Source of the DNA: Gammaproteobacteria bacterium
GTDB taxonomy: Bacteria > Pseudomonadota > Gammaproteobacteria > UBA6429 > Thiohalophilaceae
Length of the DNA: 53,463 nucleotides
Reading direction: 5' to 3'
NCBI GenBank assembly: GCA_026197095.1
Contig: JAPHTF010000037.1
Coordinates: forward strand, 1-53,463
Positions 8,645 to 16,414 of this stretch are shown piece after piece. A program made the translations under genes and the position numbers. The number at the start of each line of letters is the position of its first letter. Position 1 is the first letter of the stretch. Below the pieces are notes generated by a model, which saw only the letters and a list, made by a program, of their open reading frames with translations, was not told where the DNA came from and searched no databases.

Positions 8645-9439
8645 TTAAATACGGAAGCCACCATGACGACGACGGAATCGATAATCCATAATAAAGTAAC
8701 CCGCAATAATACCAAGCAATAAAATGATCACTAACAGTGTCCAGTACCATGTTGGAAATTGTGGACGAATACTTGCCAACTCTTCAGCGGTTGGAATACG
8801 CGTACCATTTAAATGTGCCAGGGCAACATCAATACGTTTTTGCATCACATCATTTTTATCTTTAACTTCTTTGAGTTCATCGAAAAGCTGCTTTTGATCA
8901 ACTTCAACTTTTGGCTGTGGTTCTTTTTCCAGCTCAACAATTTTAAGCTTTAACTCTTCAACTTCTTTCTCTGCTGCTTCTAATTTAATTTCCAATTCCG
9001 GATCAACTACAACGGCTCCACCTTTTTGTTTTTTTAATTCTTTAATGGTTGTTGTTGCATTTGATACCTGATCACGTCGCACTTGTAATTCACGATTAAT
9101 TTTTTCGTATTCAACTTTAAACTTATCAAGCTCCTGGGTTGTTTGTTCATATTGATGGGCCAGCACATCATACTTTCGTGTTGATGGCGTTTCTTTCATG
9201 ACAAAACCTGTACTGACCCAGCCTTCGGTACCATCTTCAAGTTTAATTTTGACAAACCCTTCAGCCGTTTCCAGCACTTCTAATTCTGTTCCACTCGGTA
9301 CCGACTTGATGAGTGCACTGGCTTCATCTGCCTCAGTGTGTATACCCAATAATATACGATCAGTAACATAGCGTTTTTCGGCTAACGCCTGGGTTGTTAT
9401 TGATAAAAACAATGTGATAAAAATGACTATTCTTTTCAT
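8645..9439 (-). CDS. SH3-domain, coiled-coil, tail-anchored protein (YgiM-like)
   Basis: A 264-residue protein matching the YgiM/TIGR04211 layout: signal peptide (residues 1-20, ending ALA), a bacterial SH3 domain (about 22-85; RYVTDRILLGIHTE and GWVSTGFV are the typical ends), a long Glu/Lys-rich coiled coil (about 95-205), and a C-terminal membrane helix (about 232-251) followed by a basic tail. The SH3 fold should face the periplasm. The role is not well defined; family members are associated with the cell envelope. The start is fixed by the signal peptide. Confidence 0.85.
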   Translation of the reverse strand: MKRIVIFITLFLSITTQALAEKRYVTDRILLGIHTEADEASALIKSVPSGTELEVLETAEGFVKIKLEDGTEGWVSTGFVMKETPSTRKYDVLAHQYEQTTQELDKFKVEYEKINRELQVRRDQVSNATTTIKELKKQKGGAVVVDPELEIKLEAAEKEVEELKLKIVELEKEPQPKVEVDQKQLFDELKEVKDKNDVMQKRIDVALAHLNGTRIPTAEELASIRPQFPTWYWTLLVIILLLGIIAGYFIMDYRFRRRHGGFRI

Positions 9440-9477
9440 TTATTTTTTCCAGCTCTTATTATTTTTATAAAACTAAA

Positions 9478-11556
9478 TTACGCTATTCCTGAATGACGCA
9501 GTAACGCATCAATCTGGGGTTCACGGCCACGAAATTGTCTGAACAACTCCATTGGCTCTTTTGTTCCACCTTGTTCAAGCACACATTCTAAAAAGGCTTC
9601 GCCCGTCTCTGAATCAAAAATACCTTTTTCTTCAAATAAAGAAAATGCATCGGCAGATAATACTTCAGCCCATTTATAACTGTAATAGCCGGCGGCATAG
9701 CCCCCCGCAAAAATGTGCGAGAAGCCGTGTTGAAAACGGTTATAAGACGGAGGTGAAATCACGGCCACTTCACTTCGTACTTCATCTAATATTTTCTGAA
9801 TACTTCCCGTGCCTTTGAGTTCTGGTTGGTATTCGTAATACATACGAAAATCAAACAGAGAAAATTCAATCTGACGCACCATTTGCATGCCGGCCTGAAA
9901 ATTCTTTGCAGCATACATTTTGTTAAATAATTCTTCCGGTATTGGTTCACCAGTTTGATAATGTGCCGCTATACAATCGAGTGCTTCACGTTCCCAGCAC
10001 CAGTTTTCCATAAACTGGCTGGGCAATTCGACGGCATCCCAGGCCACACCATTTATTCCTGAAACACCAATATGTTCTACTTTGGTTAACATGTGATGTA
10101 AGCCATGACCGAACTCGTGAAATAATGTTGTTACTTCATCATGAGTAAATAAGGCCGGGTCATCACCAATCGGCTGGGTTAAGTTACAGGTTAAATAGGC
10201 CACGGGAATTTGTAATGAACCATCTACGTTTCGTTTACGCCCCATGCAGTCATCCATCCATGCACCGCCGCGTTTTTTATCACGCGCATAAAGGTCAAGG
10301 TAAAACTGTCCACGCAGTTCATTTTTATCGTCACGAATTTCATAGAAGTGCACATCCTCATGCCATGTTTCAACTGCATTATCACTGCTGGCTTCTATTT
10401 CATTAATTGAAATACCGTATAGACGTTTCACTACTGCAAACATACCGGGTATGACTGTTGTTTCGGGGAAGTACGGTTTTAGATCTTCCTGACTAATATC
10501 GTAAGTATGTTGGCGTAACTTTTCACCATAATAAGCCACATCCCATGCAGACAAATCTGCAACATTATCTTCCTGCCTGGCAAAACCCGTGAGTTCTGCG
10601 AGTTCCTGTTTCGCCATGGGTTTAGATCGTTTTGCCAGGTCATGCAAAAAAGTTAACACCTGTTCAGGTGTCTCGGCCATTTTGGTCGCTAATGATCGTT
10701 CAGCATAATTTTCAAAACCGAGTAGCTGTGCGAGTTCATGACGCAGGCTAAGAATATCTTCCATTACTTCACTGTTATCAAACTCGCCGGCATTGGGCCC
10801 CTGTTCAGAAGCACGCGTTGAATAGGCCTGGTACATTTCTTCACGCAAGGCACGATCATCTGCATAACTCACGATGGAATAATAAGAAGGAAAGTTTAGG
10901 GTAAATAACCAGCCGTCTAATTCTTTCGCTTCAGCAGCTTGTTTAGCCATGGCTAAAGCAGACTCGGGTAAGCCACTTAATTGTTTTTTATCCGTGATAT
11001 GTTTTGACCAGGCCTGTGTCGCATCTAAAACATTCTCTTCATACTTACTGGTGAGCTTGGAAAGTTGCTGACGAATCTCACGAAAACGTTTTTTCTCTTC
11101 TACCGGTAAATCGATACCGGATAAATGAAAATCACGTAAGGCATTATCAATGATTTTCTTTTGTGCAATATCTAACGTGCTGTACTCAGGTGAATCTTTA
11201 ATAGATTGGTACGCTTCATAAAGCTCAACGTTTTGCCCCATCTCGGTACTGTATTCACTTAATAACGGCAGGCCGTTGTTATAGGCGTCACGCAATTCAT
11301 CTGAGTTTACCACCGAGTTCATATGGCTCACTGGTGACCACATCCGACCTAACCTGTCATCCATATCTTCTAATGGCTGAATTAAATTATCCCAGGTGTA
11401 ATTTTGCTGATCATCTACAGCCTTATGTAAAAGCTTTTCAATCTGTTCGCGATTCGATTGAATCAAAGCTTCAAGCGCAGGTTCAACATGTTCAGGCTTA
11501 ATGTGCTGAAAAGGAGGTAAACCTGTCATGCTTAATAGGGGGTTATCTGTGATCAT
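9478..11556 (-). CDS. prlC: Oligopeptidase A (M3 family)
   Basis: A 692-residue zinc metallopeptidase of the M3 family, close in length to enterobacterial oligopeptidase A. The catalytic motif HEFGH is present in TLFHEFGHGLHHML, and the downstream zinc-ligand Glu lies in the VELPSQFMENW segment. It degrades short peptides in the cytoplasm, including cleaved signal peptides. It is divergent from srkA, whose ATG lies 75 bases away, so the two share a compact promoter region. Confidence 0.95.
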   Translation of the reverse strand: MITDNPLLSMTGLPPFQHIKPEHVEPALEALIQSNREQIEKLLHKAVDDQQNYTWDNLIQPLEDMDDRLGRMWSPVSHMNSVVNSDELRDAYNNGLPLLSEYSTEMGQNVELYEAYQSIKDSPEYSTLDIAQKKIIDNALRDFHLSGIDLPVEEKKRFREIRQQLSKLTSKYEENVLDATQAWSKHITDKKQLSGLPESALAMAKQAAEAKELDGWLFTLNFPSYYSIVSYADDRALREEMYQAYSTRASEQGPNAGEFDNSEVMEDILSLRHELAQLLGFENYAERSLATKMAETPEQVLTFLHDLAKRSKPMAKQELAELTGFARQEDNVADLSAWDVAYYGEKLRQHTYDISQEDLKPYFPETTVIPGMFAVVKRLYGISINEIEASSDNAVETWHEDVHFYEIRDDKNELRGQFYLDLYARDKKRGGAWMDDCMGRKRNVDGSLQIPVAYLTCNLTQPIGDDPALFTHDEVTTLFHEFGHGLHHMLTKVEHIGVSGINGVAWDAVELPSQFMENWCWEREALDCIAAHYQTGEPIPEELFNKMYAAKNFQAGMQMVRQIEFSLFDFRMYYEYQPELKGTGSIQKILDEVRSEVAVISPPSYNRFQHGFSHIFAGGYAAGYYSYKWAEVLSADAFSLFEEKGIFDSETGEAFLECVLEQGGTKEPMELFRQFRGREPQIDALLRHSGIA

Positions 11557-11630
11557 TTAATACTTTTTCCTGATACGGTTCGCGTACAATGTCGCTATGT
11601 CGTTATTATATAAAGGTGTCGTAATTTAAC

Positions 11631-12632
11631 ATGTCAGGCTCTGATACAACAGCAAACAACTCTGCGCATCCTTACGAACTGCTCAATCCGGATTGTATTC
11701 TTGATGCCCTTGAAGAGGTTGGATTTGAACCTACCGGCAGCCTGTTAGCACTTAATAGTTATGAGAACCGGGTTTATCAAGCCAGCCTTGAAGATGGAAG
11801 TTTTGTTATTGCCAAATTTTATCGTCCCGATCGCTGGTCGGATGCCGCCATTTTAGAAGAGCATGCTTTTTCACAGGAACTTGCCGATCAAGACATTCCC
11901 ATTGTAGTGCCGCTGGCCATCAACAATAAAACGCTATTTGAATTTAAGCATTTCCGCTTTGCCGTCTTTCCCCGTCAGGGTGGCCGAACCCCCGAACTCG
12001 AACAACCTGAAACCCTGAAACAACTTGGTCGATTTTTAGGCCGATTACATTCAGTTGGTGCCGCCAGGCCTTTTCATGATCGTCCTAAAATTACCGTGCA
12101 AAACTTTGGTTATGATTCACTTAATTTCTTATTAGACAATGATTTCATCTCTTCTGAAGTAAGGACTAACTATCAGAGTGCGGCTGAAGAAGTCTTACAA
12201 TTAGTTGAACAACGCTATGAAGCCATATTGCCTCGGAACATTCGCCTGCATGGCGATTGTCACCCCGGTAATTTGCTTTGGCGCGATGATGCCCCCCATT
12301 TTGTTGATCTTGATGACTGCCGTATGGGCCCTGCGGTTCAGGATTTATGGATGTTACTTTCAGGTACGAGTGATGAAATGAGTGTCCAGTTCAGGCATAT
12401 CCTTGAAGGTTATGAAATGTTTTTTGAATTTGATCCGGCTGAACTCTCATTGATTGAAGCGTTGCGTACCTTACGAATATTGCACTACAGCGCCTGGCTC
12501 GCCAGGCGTTGGGATGATCCCGCCTTCCCGTTACACTTCCCCTGGTTTGATAGTCCCCGTTATTGGGAGGATCAAATGATCACATTACGCGAACAGATTG
12601 AGCGTATACAACAACCGGCTATTCAACTCTAA
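11631..12632 (+). CDS. srkA: Stress response kinase A (SrkA/YihE)
   Basis: A 333-residue aminoglycoside-phosphotransferase-fold kinase. The catalytic loop is visible as RLHGDCHPGNLLW and the metal-binding motif as FVDLDDCRMGP, both diagnostic of the SrkA/RdoA family. The N-terminal lobe has YENRVYQASLEDG and FVIAKFYRPDRWS with the ATP-binding Lys. In enterobacteria it phosphorylates Ser/Thr and counteracts MazE/MazF-linked stress death. The start ATG lies after the short divergent gap with prlC. Confidence 0.93.
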   Translation: MSGSDTTANNSAHPYELLNPDCILDALEEVGFEPTGSLLALNSYENRVYQASLEDGSFVIAKFYRPDRWSDAAILEEHAFSQELADQDIPIVVPLAINNKTLFEFKHFRFAVFPRQGGRTPELEQPETLKQLGRFLGRLHSVGAARPFHDRPKITVQNFGYDSLNFLLDNDFISSEVRTNYQSAAEEVLQLVEQRYEAILPRNIRLHGDCHPGNLLWRDDAPHFVDLDDCRMGPAVQDLWMLLSGTSDEMSVQFRHILEGYEMFFEFDPAELSLIEALRTLRILHYSAWLARRWDDPAFPLHFPWFDSPRYWEDQMITLREQIERIQQPAIQL

Positions 12633-12889
12633 TGGCCCCTCCTTTATCAAAACTCTTCAAAAAATTGAATATTTATATACAAATATTTGACCTTTTATAT
12701 CTAATTAATCGATGTATATAGATAAATCATACACTTATAAGGGTTATTAACATTTAATAATATTCCCTCATTCTTATTAAGGTGATTTATTTGCCTATAA
12801 GTTTTATACATACTCTCTCTCGCTCTAATAACTAACAACAATTATAAAAATGAGTTACCCCACGTTCTTTTTCACATGAGGAGAGGTCT
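12633..12889. other. AT-rich leader region of the multicopper oxidase operon
   Basis: About 257 bases, strongly AT-rich, precede the oxidase pair. The promoter must lie here, since srkA ends just upstream and the region is far longer than the usual spacing. Several TATA-like strings occur between 12665 and 12790, so a single -10 cannot be chosen. A good ribosome binding site (GAGGAGAGG) lies at about 12878-12886, just ahead of the ATG at 12890. No copper-regulator operator was recognised. Confidence 0.4.
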
Positions 12890-13903
12890 ATGAAAAAAAG
12901 TATGGATAGGCGTACTTTTTTAAAATTCAGCAGTGCAGGTATTGCAAGTGCATTAGTAACGAGTACAGGCCTGCTAAGTTGGAATCCACGCGCTGAAGCA
13001 GCAACTATTAACCAAACGTTTTATATCACTGAAGGGTTTATTACTCAGCCGGATGGTGTTGATGTTTATTTCAGAGGTTTTAGTCCAGGCAGAAATAACC
13101 TGACGGTTCCCGGTGCACAAATGATTGTGCAAGAAGGGGATACTGTCCGGGTGACCATCGTTAATACTTTAGGCACGAGTCATAGTTTCAAAATTGACGG
13201 CATTATTGACAGTGGGCGTATTCGGGGTGGTGAAAGCAAAACAATTGAATTTCAAGTTAACCGCGCTGGCACTTATATGTATTACGATGCGCGCAATGCA
13301 CCTTATAACCGCTTAAGTGGTTTGCATGGAGGTTTTGCGGTAATGCCAAACGGCAGCAGTAATAAAGTTTATGCTGGCAGCCCCACCTTTGTTCAACAAT
13401 ATTTCTGGTTATTCCATGATATTGATCCGGTCTGGCACAACACCATTCGAAATGGCAATACGCCCAACACTCGATACAGTCCCCGCTATTTCACCATGAA
13501 TGGTTTAAGCGCGCGCCCACCTGGTGCACCCGGGGCCATGGATCCAAATACAGATAGCATGGCCGATCCACGTTCTGCATTACATGGTCACGTCGGTGAT
13601 CGTACCTTAGTCAGAGTGCTTAATGCCGGACTCTGCCAGCAATCAGTACATACTCATGGTAACCACATGGAATGGCTTACTGATAATGGCCAGGTACGTG
13701 ACGATGTCTGGTCGAAAGATTGCATCTATCTTGAAGGCAACATGGGTAAGTTTGATGCCATCTATCCATTTGAATCCCCACCAGATGCCTGGCCGCCTGT
13801 TACAACAGGGATCTATCCAATGCATTTGCATACAGAAATGTCACAAACCGCAGGCGGTGGTCTGTATATGTTTGGCGCGCTAACTGACATTCACTTTGAG
13901 TAA
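12890..13903 (+). CDS. Multicopper oxidase subunit carrying type 2/3 motifs 1-2 (Tat signal)
   Basis: A 337-residue protein with a Tat-type signal (DRRTFLKF at 6-13, then a hydrophobic stretch, cut near AEA at 35-37). Two cupredoxin domains follow. Domain 1 (about 39-155) has lost copper ligands: the places of the HxH motifs read HSF (98-100) and YMYYDA (129-133). Domain 2 (about 160-337) has HTHGNH (His254, His256, His259) and MHLHTEMSQTAGGG (His312, His314), matching the first two laccase motifs that feed the type 2/type 3 cluster. No Cys with type 1 context is present. The next gene, 11 bases downstream, supplies the missing motifs. A periplasmic subunit of a heteromeric oxidase is inferred; the substrate is unknown. 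Confidence 0.82.
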   Translation: MKKSMDRRTFLKFSSAGIASALVTSTGLLSWNPRAEAATINQTFYITEGFITQPDGVDVYFRGFSPGRNNLTVPGAQMIVQEGDTVRVTIVNTLGTSHSFKIDGIIDSGRIRGGESKTIEFQVNRAGTYMYYDARNAPYNRLSGLHGGFAVMPNGSSNKVYAGSPTFVQQYFWLFHDIDPVWHNTIRNGNTPNTRYSPRYFTMNGLSARPPGAPGAMDPNTDSMADPRSALHGHVGDRTLVRVLNAGLCQQSVHTHGNHMEWLTDNGQVRDDVWSKDCIYLEGNMGKFDAIYPFESPPDAWPPVTTGIYPMHLHTEMSQTAGGGLYMFGALTDIHFE

Positions 13904-13914
13904 GGGGAATCATT

Positions 13915-14964
13915 ATGGGAAGAAGACGATCAAGTAATACTGATACAACAACAACGACATCATCAATGGGCGGTGGTGGTGGAATGGGCGGCGGTGGCGG
14001 CGGTATGGGTGGTGGCGCATGCTATGTTTATCCTGGTGCACCTGCAACTCCCGGTTTAGTGAATGCCGATGTCACTTTTAACCTGGGCATTGATATGAAT
14101 ATTCCACTCACTATGGATGATGGCACCACCATTAACATGTGGGGCTTTAGTGGCAGTGGTGGCGGTATGGGTGGCATGGGTGGAGCGGGCACTTTTCCTT
14201 CACCGGCTATGCGGGTAACCGAAGGTGATATTGTTCATACTAATCTCAGTGTGAATATGATGATGATGCACACTATTCATCACCATGGCATTGAACCCGC
14301 GCATACTTCTGATGGTGTCGGGCACATCACCTGGGATGTTGCCAATGGCACCTATACATATCAATGGCGACCTGCTCATGCAGGAACCTACTTTTATCAT
14401 TGCCACACCAATACCGTATTGCACGCGGAAATGGGAATGTATGGTGCACTCATTGTTGATCCCCCCGAAGGTGCTGGAACCTTATTCTCGGGTGGTCCTG
14501 ACTATGATGTAGAAGCATTTTGGGTTGTTGATGAAATTGATTCGTCATGGCATACCTTGCCCTGGACAGCTGGAACATGTGGGGGTGATGTAGGTTTAAA
14601 CGAACTCAATCCTGATTATTTTGTCATTACTGGTGTGGATGGTAGCGGTAATAGTGCGATGAATGCCCCGCCCATTTCAGCCACGGTACAACGTGGTCAA
14701 AAGTTACTGGCGCGTTATATTTGCGCCGGTTACCACCCACAAAAAATTCGCTTTGGTGGTTTAACCGGAAAAATCTATGCCTCGGATGGCAGACCACTTC
14801 CAAAACCTGTAAGTGTGACTGAAATTCGTGCAGCTTCTGCAGAACGTTATGACATTATCTTTGAACCTGCCCAAACAGGAACCTATCTTATTGAAACAGA
14901 CATTATCCATTGGGTAAGCGGAGATGTACTTGGGACAACACGCGCAAGTATTACCGTAGTTTAA
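13915..14964 (+). CDS. Multicopper oxidase subunit carrying the type 1 site and motifs 3-4
   Basis: A 349-residue protein without a visible signal peptide. It opens with a hydrophilic Thr-rich stretch and a Gly/Met-rich linker (about residues 18-35). Cupredoxin domain 1 (about 45-185) has HTIHHHG (His119, His122, His124, equivalent to the HxxHxH motif) and YHCHTNTVLHAEMGM (His162, Cys163, His164, His170, Met175), equivalent to the HCHxxxH(x)4M motif with two extra residues. A second Gly/Met-rich segment lies at about 81-91. Domain 2 (about 195-349) has no copper ligands. Motifs 1-2 are missing here but present in the preceding gene. An upstream GGGG gives a ribosome binding site. Export without its own signal suggests transport as a complex with the Tat partner (inference). 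Confidence 0.82.
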   Translation: MGRRRSSNTDTTTTTSSMGGGGGMGGGGGGMGGGACYVYPGAPATPGLVNADVTFNLGIDMNIPLTMDDGTTINMWGFSGSGGGMGGMGGAGTFPSPAMRVTEGDIVHTNLSVNMMMMHTIHHHGIEPAHTSDGVGHITWDVANGTYTYQWRPAHAGTYFYHCHTNTVLHAEMGMYGALIVDPPEGAGTLFSGGPDYDVEAFWVVDEIDSSWHTLPWTAGTCGGDVGLNELNPDYFVITGVDGSGNSAMNAPPISATVQRGQKLLARYICAGYHPQKIRFGGLTGKIYASDGRPLPKPVSVTEIRAASAERYDIIFEPAQTGTYLIETDIIHWVSGDVLGTTRASITVV

Positions 14965-14990
14965 AAAATTATAATAATAACGATAAATAA

Positions 14991-15010
14991 TAAAGCGTTT
15001 GAACGCTTTA
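14991..15010. other. Short hairpin after the oxidase operon
   Basis: TAAAGCG, a 6-base loop and CGCTTTA form a perfect 7-base-pair stem just after the second oxidase gene. There is no T run directly after it, so alone it is a weak terminator; the stronger one follows at 15019. Confidence 0.5.
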
Positions 15011-15018
15011 CTTCGGGT

Positions 15019-15056
15019 GGGGAGAAAAGAAGAAATTCTTTTCCCCTTATTTTTTC
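15019..15056 (+). terminator. Rho-independent terminator of the oxidase pair
   Basis: A GC-capped stem pairs GGGGAGAAAAGAA with TTCTTTTCCCC (one bulged base) and is followed by TTATTTTTTC. It lies between the convergent oxidase and SCO genes and may serve both strands. A near copy of its core recurs at 16361-16382. Confidence 0.7.
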
Positions 15057-15070
15057 TAATAATTAAACAA

Positions 15071-15679
15071 TCACATCACTGATCGTAATGTAGCGACTAT
15101 ATCATCTGGACTAGTGCCATGCTCAATGAACGTTTTGACCTTACCATCTGAGTCCATAACGTAATAACGAGAAGAATGATCAACCGCATACCCCATGGCT
15201 GAATTTGGCATATTCACCTTCATATACATCACACCATAGCGTTTCGCGATATCTGCTAATTGTTCTTTTGTACCCGTAATTCCCTTAATACTGGGATGAA
15301 AAGCCGCAGTATAAGTTTTGAGTTTATCGACCGTATCGCGTTCCGGATCAACACTAATAAAAAAAGCTTGTATCTTCTTCAGTTCTTCAGGTTTTAATTT
15401 TTGCAGTGCTAATGAAAGCAGCCCCAAACTGGTTGGGCAAACATCTGGACAAAACGCGTAACCAAAATATAAAACAATCACTTTATCTTTATAGTCAGAA
15501 AGTGAGACCGGGCCTTCTGCCGATTGCAAAACAAAGTCTCCACCGATTTCTGCGTAAGCTTGCAACGTATTATGCTTGGCGGGGTTGTTCTGCAATAACA
15601 GTGCTGAGCCGGCGATTAAAATGATGACACTTAAGCTCAGTACGATAAGTGAAGTTCGATTGATTTTTTTATCTGTCAC
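15071..15679 (-). CDS. SCO1/SenC/PrrC-family copper chaperone
   Basis: A 202-residue thioredoxin-fold protein anchored by one N-terminal membrane helix (about residues 11-30). The copper-binding CxxxC motif is FCPDVC with Cys77 and Cys81, and the third ligand His168 is in the AVDHSS segment. These proteins deliver copper to the CuA site of cytochrome oxidase or act as periplasmic thiol-disulfide proteins. The gene follows the PCuAC gene, 20 bases away on the same strand, which is the usual partnership for periplasmic copper delivery. It converges with the oxidase pair, so the copper theme of this block is clear. Confidence 0.93.
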   Translation of the reverse strand: MTDKKINRTSLIVLSLSVIILIAGSALLLQNNPAKHNTLQAYAEIGGDFVLQSAEGPVSLSDYKDKVIVLYFGYAFCPDVCPTSLGLLSLALQKLKPEELKKIQAFFISVDPERDTVDKLKTYTAAFHPSIKGITGTKEQLADIAKRYGVMYMKVNMPNSAMGYAVDHSSRYYVMDSDGKVKTFIEHGTSPDDIVATLRSVM

Positions 15680-15699
15680 TTAAATTTATCCTGAATAGT

Positions 15700-16185
15700 T
15701 TACTGTTGCTTTCTCATTTTCATCATACCCATACCTGCTACTTCTTTAACCGGTACAGATACTTTAACTATTTCACCATTATCAAACTCAAGTGCCAGAT
15801 CAATGTTGTTGCCTACTGTTAGCTGCTGTTTAAGACCGATAAACATAATATGTAAACCACCCGGTTTTAATACCGTTTGACTTTTTGTCTTCACCACAAT
15901 CTTCTCAACCTGACGCATGCGCATCATGCCACCTTCTTTTTTATGGGTGTGAAGTTCAACAACGTTACTAATGGAGCTACTTGCTTTGACTAATGCACGA
16001 TCTTGAGATGAGGTATTATTGAGCACCATAAAAGCGGCACTATTTGGATGGCCTTCGGCAACTGCGCGAGCATAAGGATTCATAACTGAGACACTGCCTG
16101 CTGCATAACTTGTAATGGAGATTAATGTTAAGGCAAGTATACTCATTGCCGTGTTAACTAAGTTATACATATTATGACTGGCCAT
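15700..16185 (-). CDS. Periplasmic copper chaperone PCu(A)C
   Basis: The frame is open further upstream, but the ATG at 16185 has a good ribosome binding site (AAGGA) and gives a signal-peptide N-terminus, so a 161-residue protein is chosen. The copper motif H-x10-M-x21-H-x-M fits exactly: His79, Met90, His112 and Met114. A Met-rich tail (GMGMMKMRKQQ) follows the beta-sandwich. PCuAC binds Cu(I) in the periplasm and passes it to cytochrome oxidase assembly factors. It is the first gene of a two-gene unit with the SCO protein. Confidence 0.9.
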   Translation of the reverse strand: MASHNMYNLVNTAMSILALTLISITSYAAGSVSVMNPYARAVAEGHPNSAAFMVLNNTSSQDRALVKASSSISNVVELHTHKKEGGMMRMRQVEKIVVKTKSQTVLKPGGLHIMFIGLKQQLTVGNNIDLALEFDNGEIVKVSVPVKEVAGMGMMKMRKQQ

Positions 16186-16360
16186 TGGTTTTTCCTTTTG
16201 TACAGGTGCACTATTAATTTTTAAAGTGGCATTGTCTTCTATACAACAACATTTAACGTTGATTTTGATCAAGTTTGCTCTTTTAAATTACTTATTCAAG
16301 TATCGAGCGTGATAAATCTGAATTTAGCTTAAATTAAATATCTTTTTACTTTTACCAGGC

Positions 16361-16382
16361 AGAAAAGAAGAAGTTCTTTTCC
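16361..16382. repeat. Second copy of the AAAAGAAG/TTCTTTT hairpin
   Basis: The 22 bases AGAAAAGAAGAAGTTCTTTTCC match 15023-15044 with a single difference and can form the same small stem. The copies flank the SCO-PCuAC pair. On the minus strand this copy would lie just after the metallo-beta-lactamase-fold gene, where it could end its transcript, though the T run is poor. Confidence 0.6.
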
Positions 16383-16414
16383 TTAGTAATTTAATTTTCT
16401 TTACTTTAAATACA

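Noticed and set aside
8553-8750. A minus-strand open frame between ubiD and the SH3 gene
   Set aside because: Its C-terminal half is a translation of the inverted-repeat element and its first half overlaps the SH3 gene.
12890-14964. A single multicopper oxidase broken by a frameshift
   Set aside because: The first protein ends at a normal stop after a complete domain, and the second has its own ATG with an upstream GGGG. The gap is 11 bases and the second frame starts with a linker rather than mid-domain, so two genes are more likely than a sequencing or mutational frameshift.
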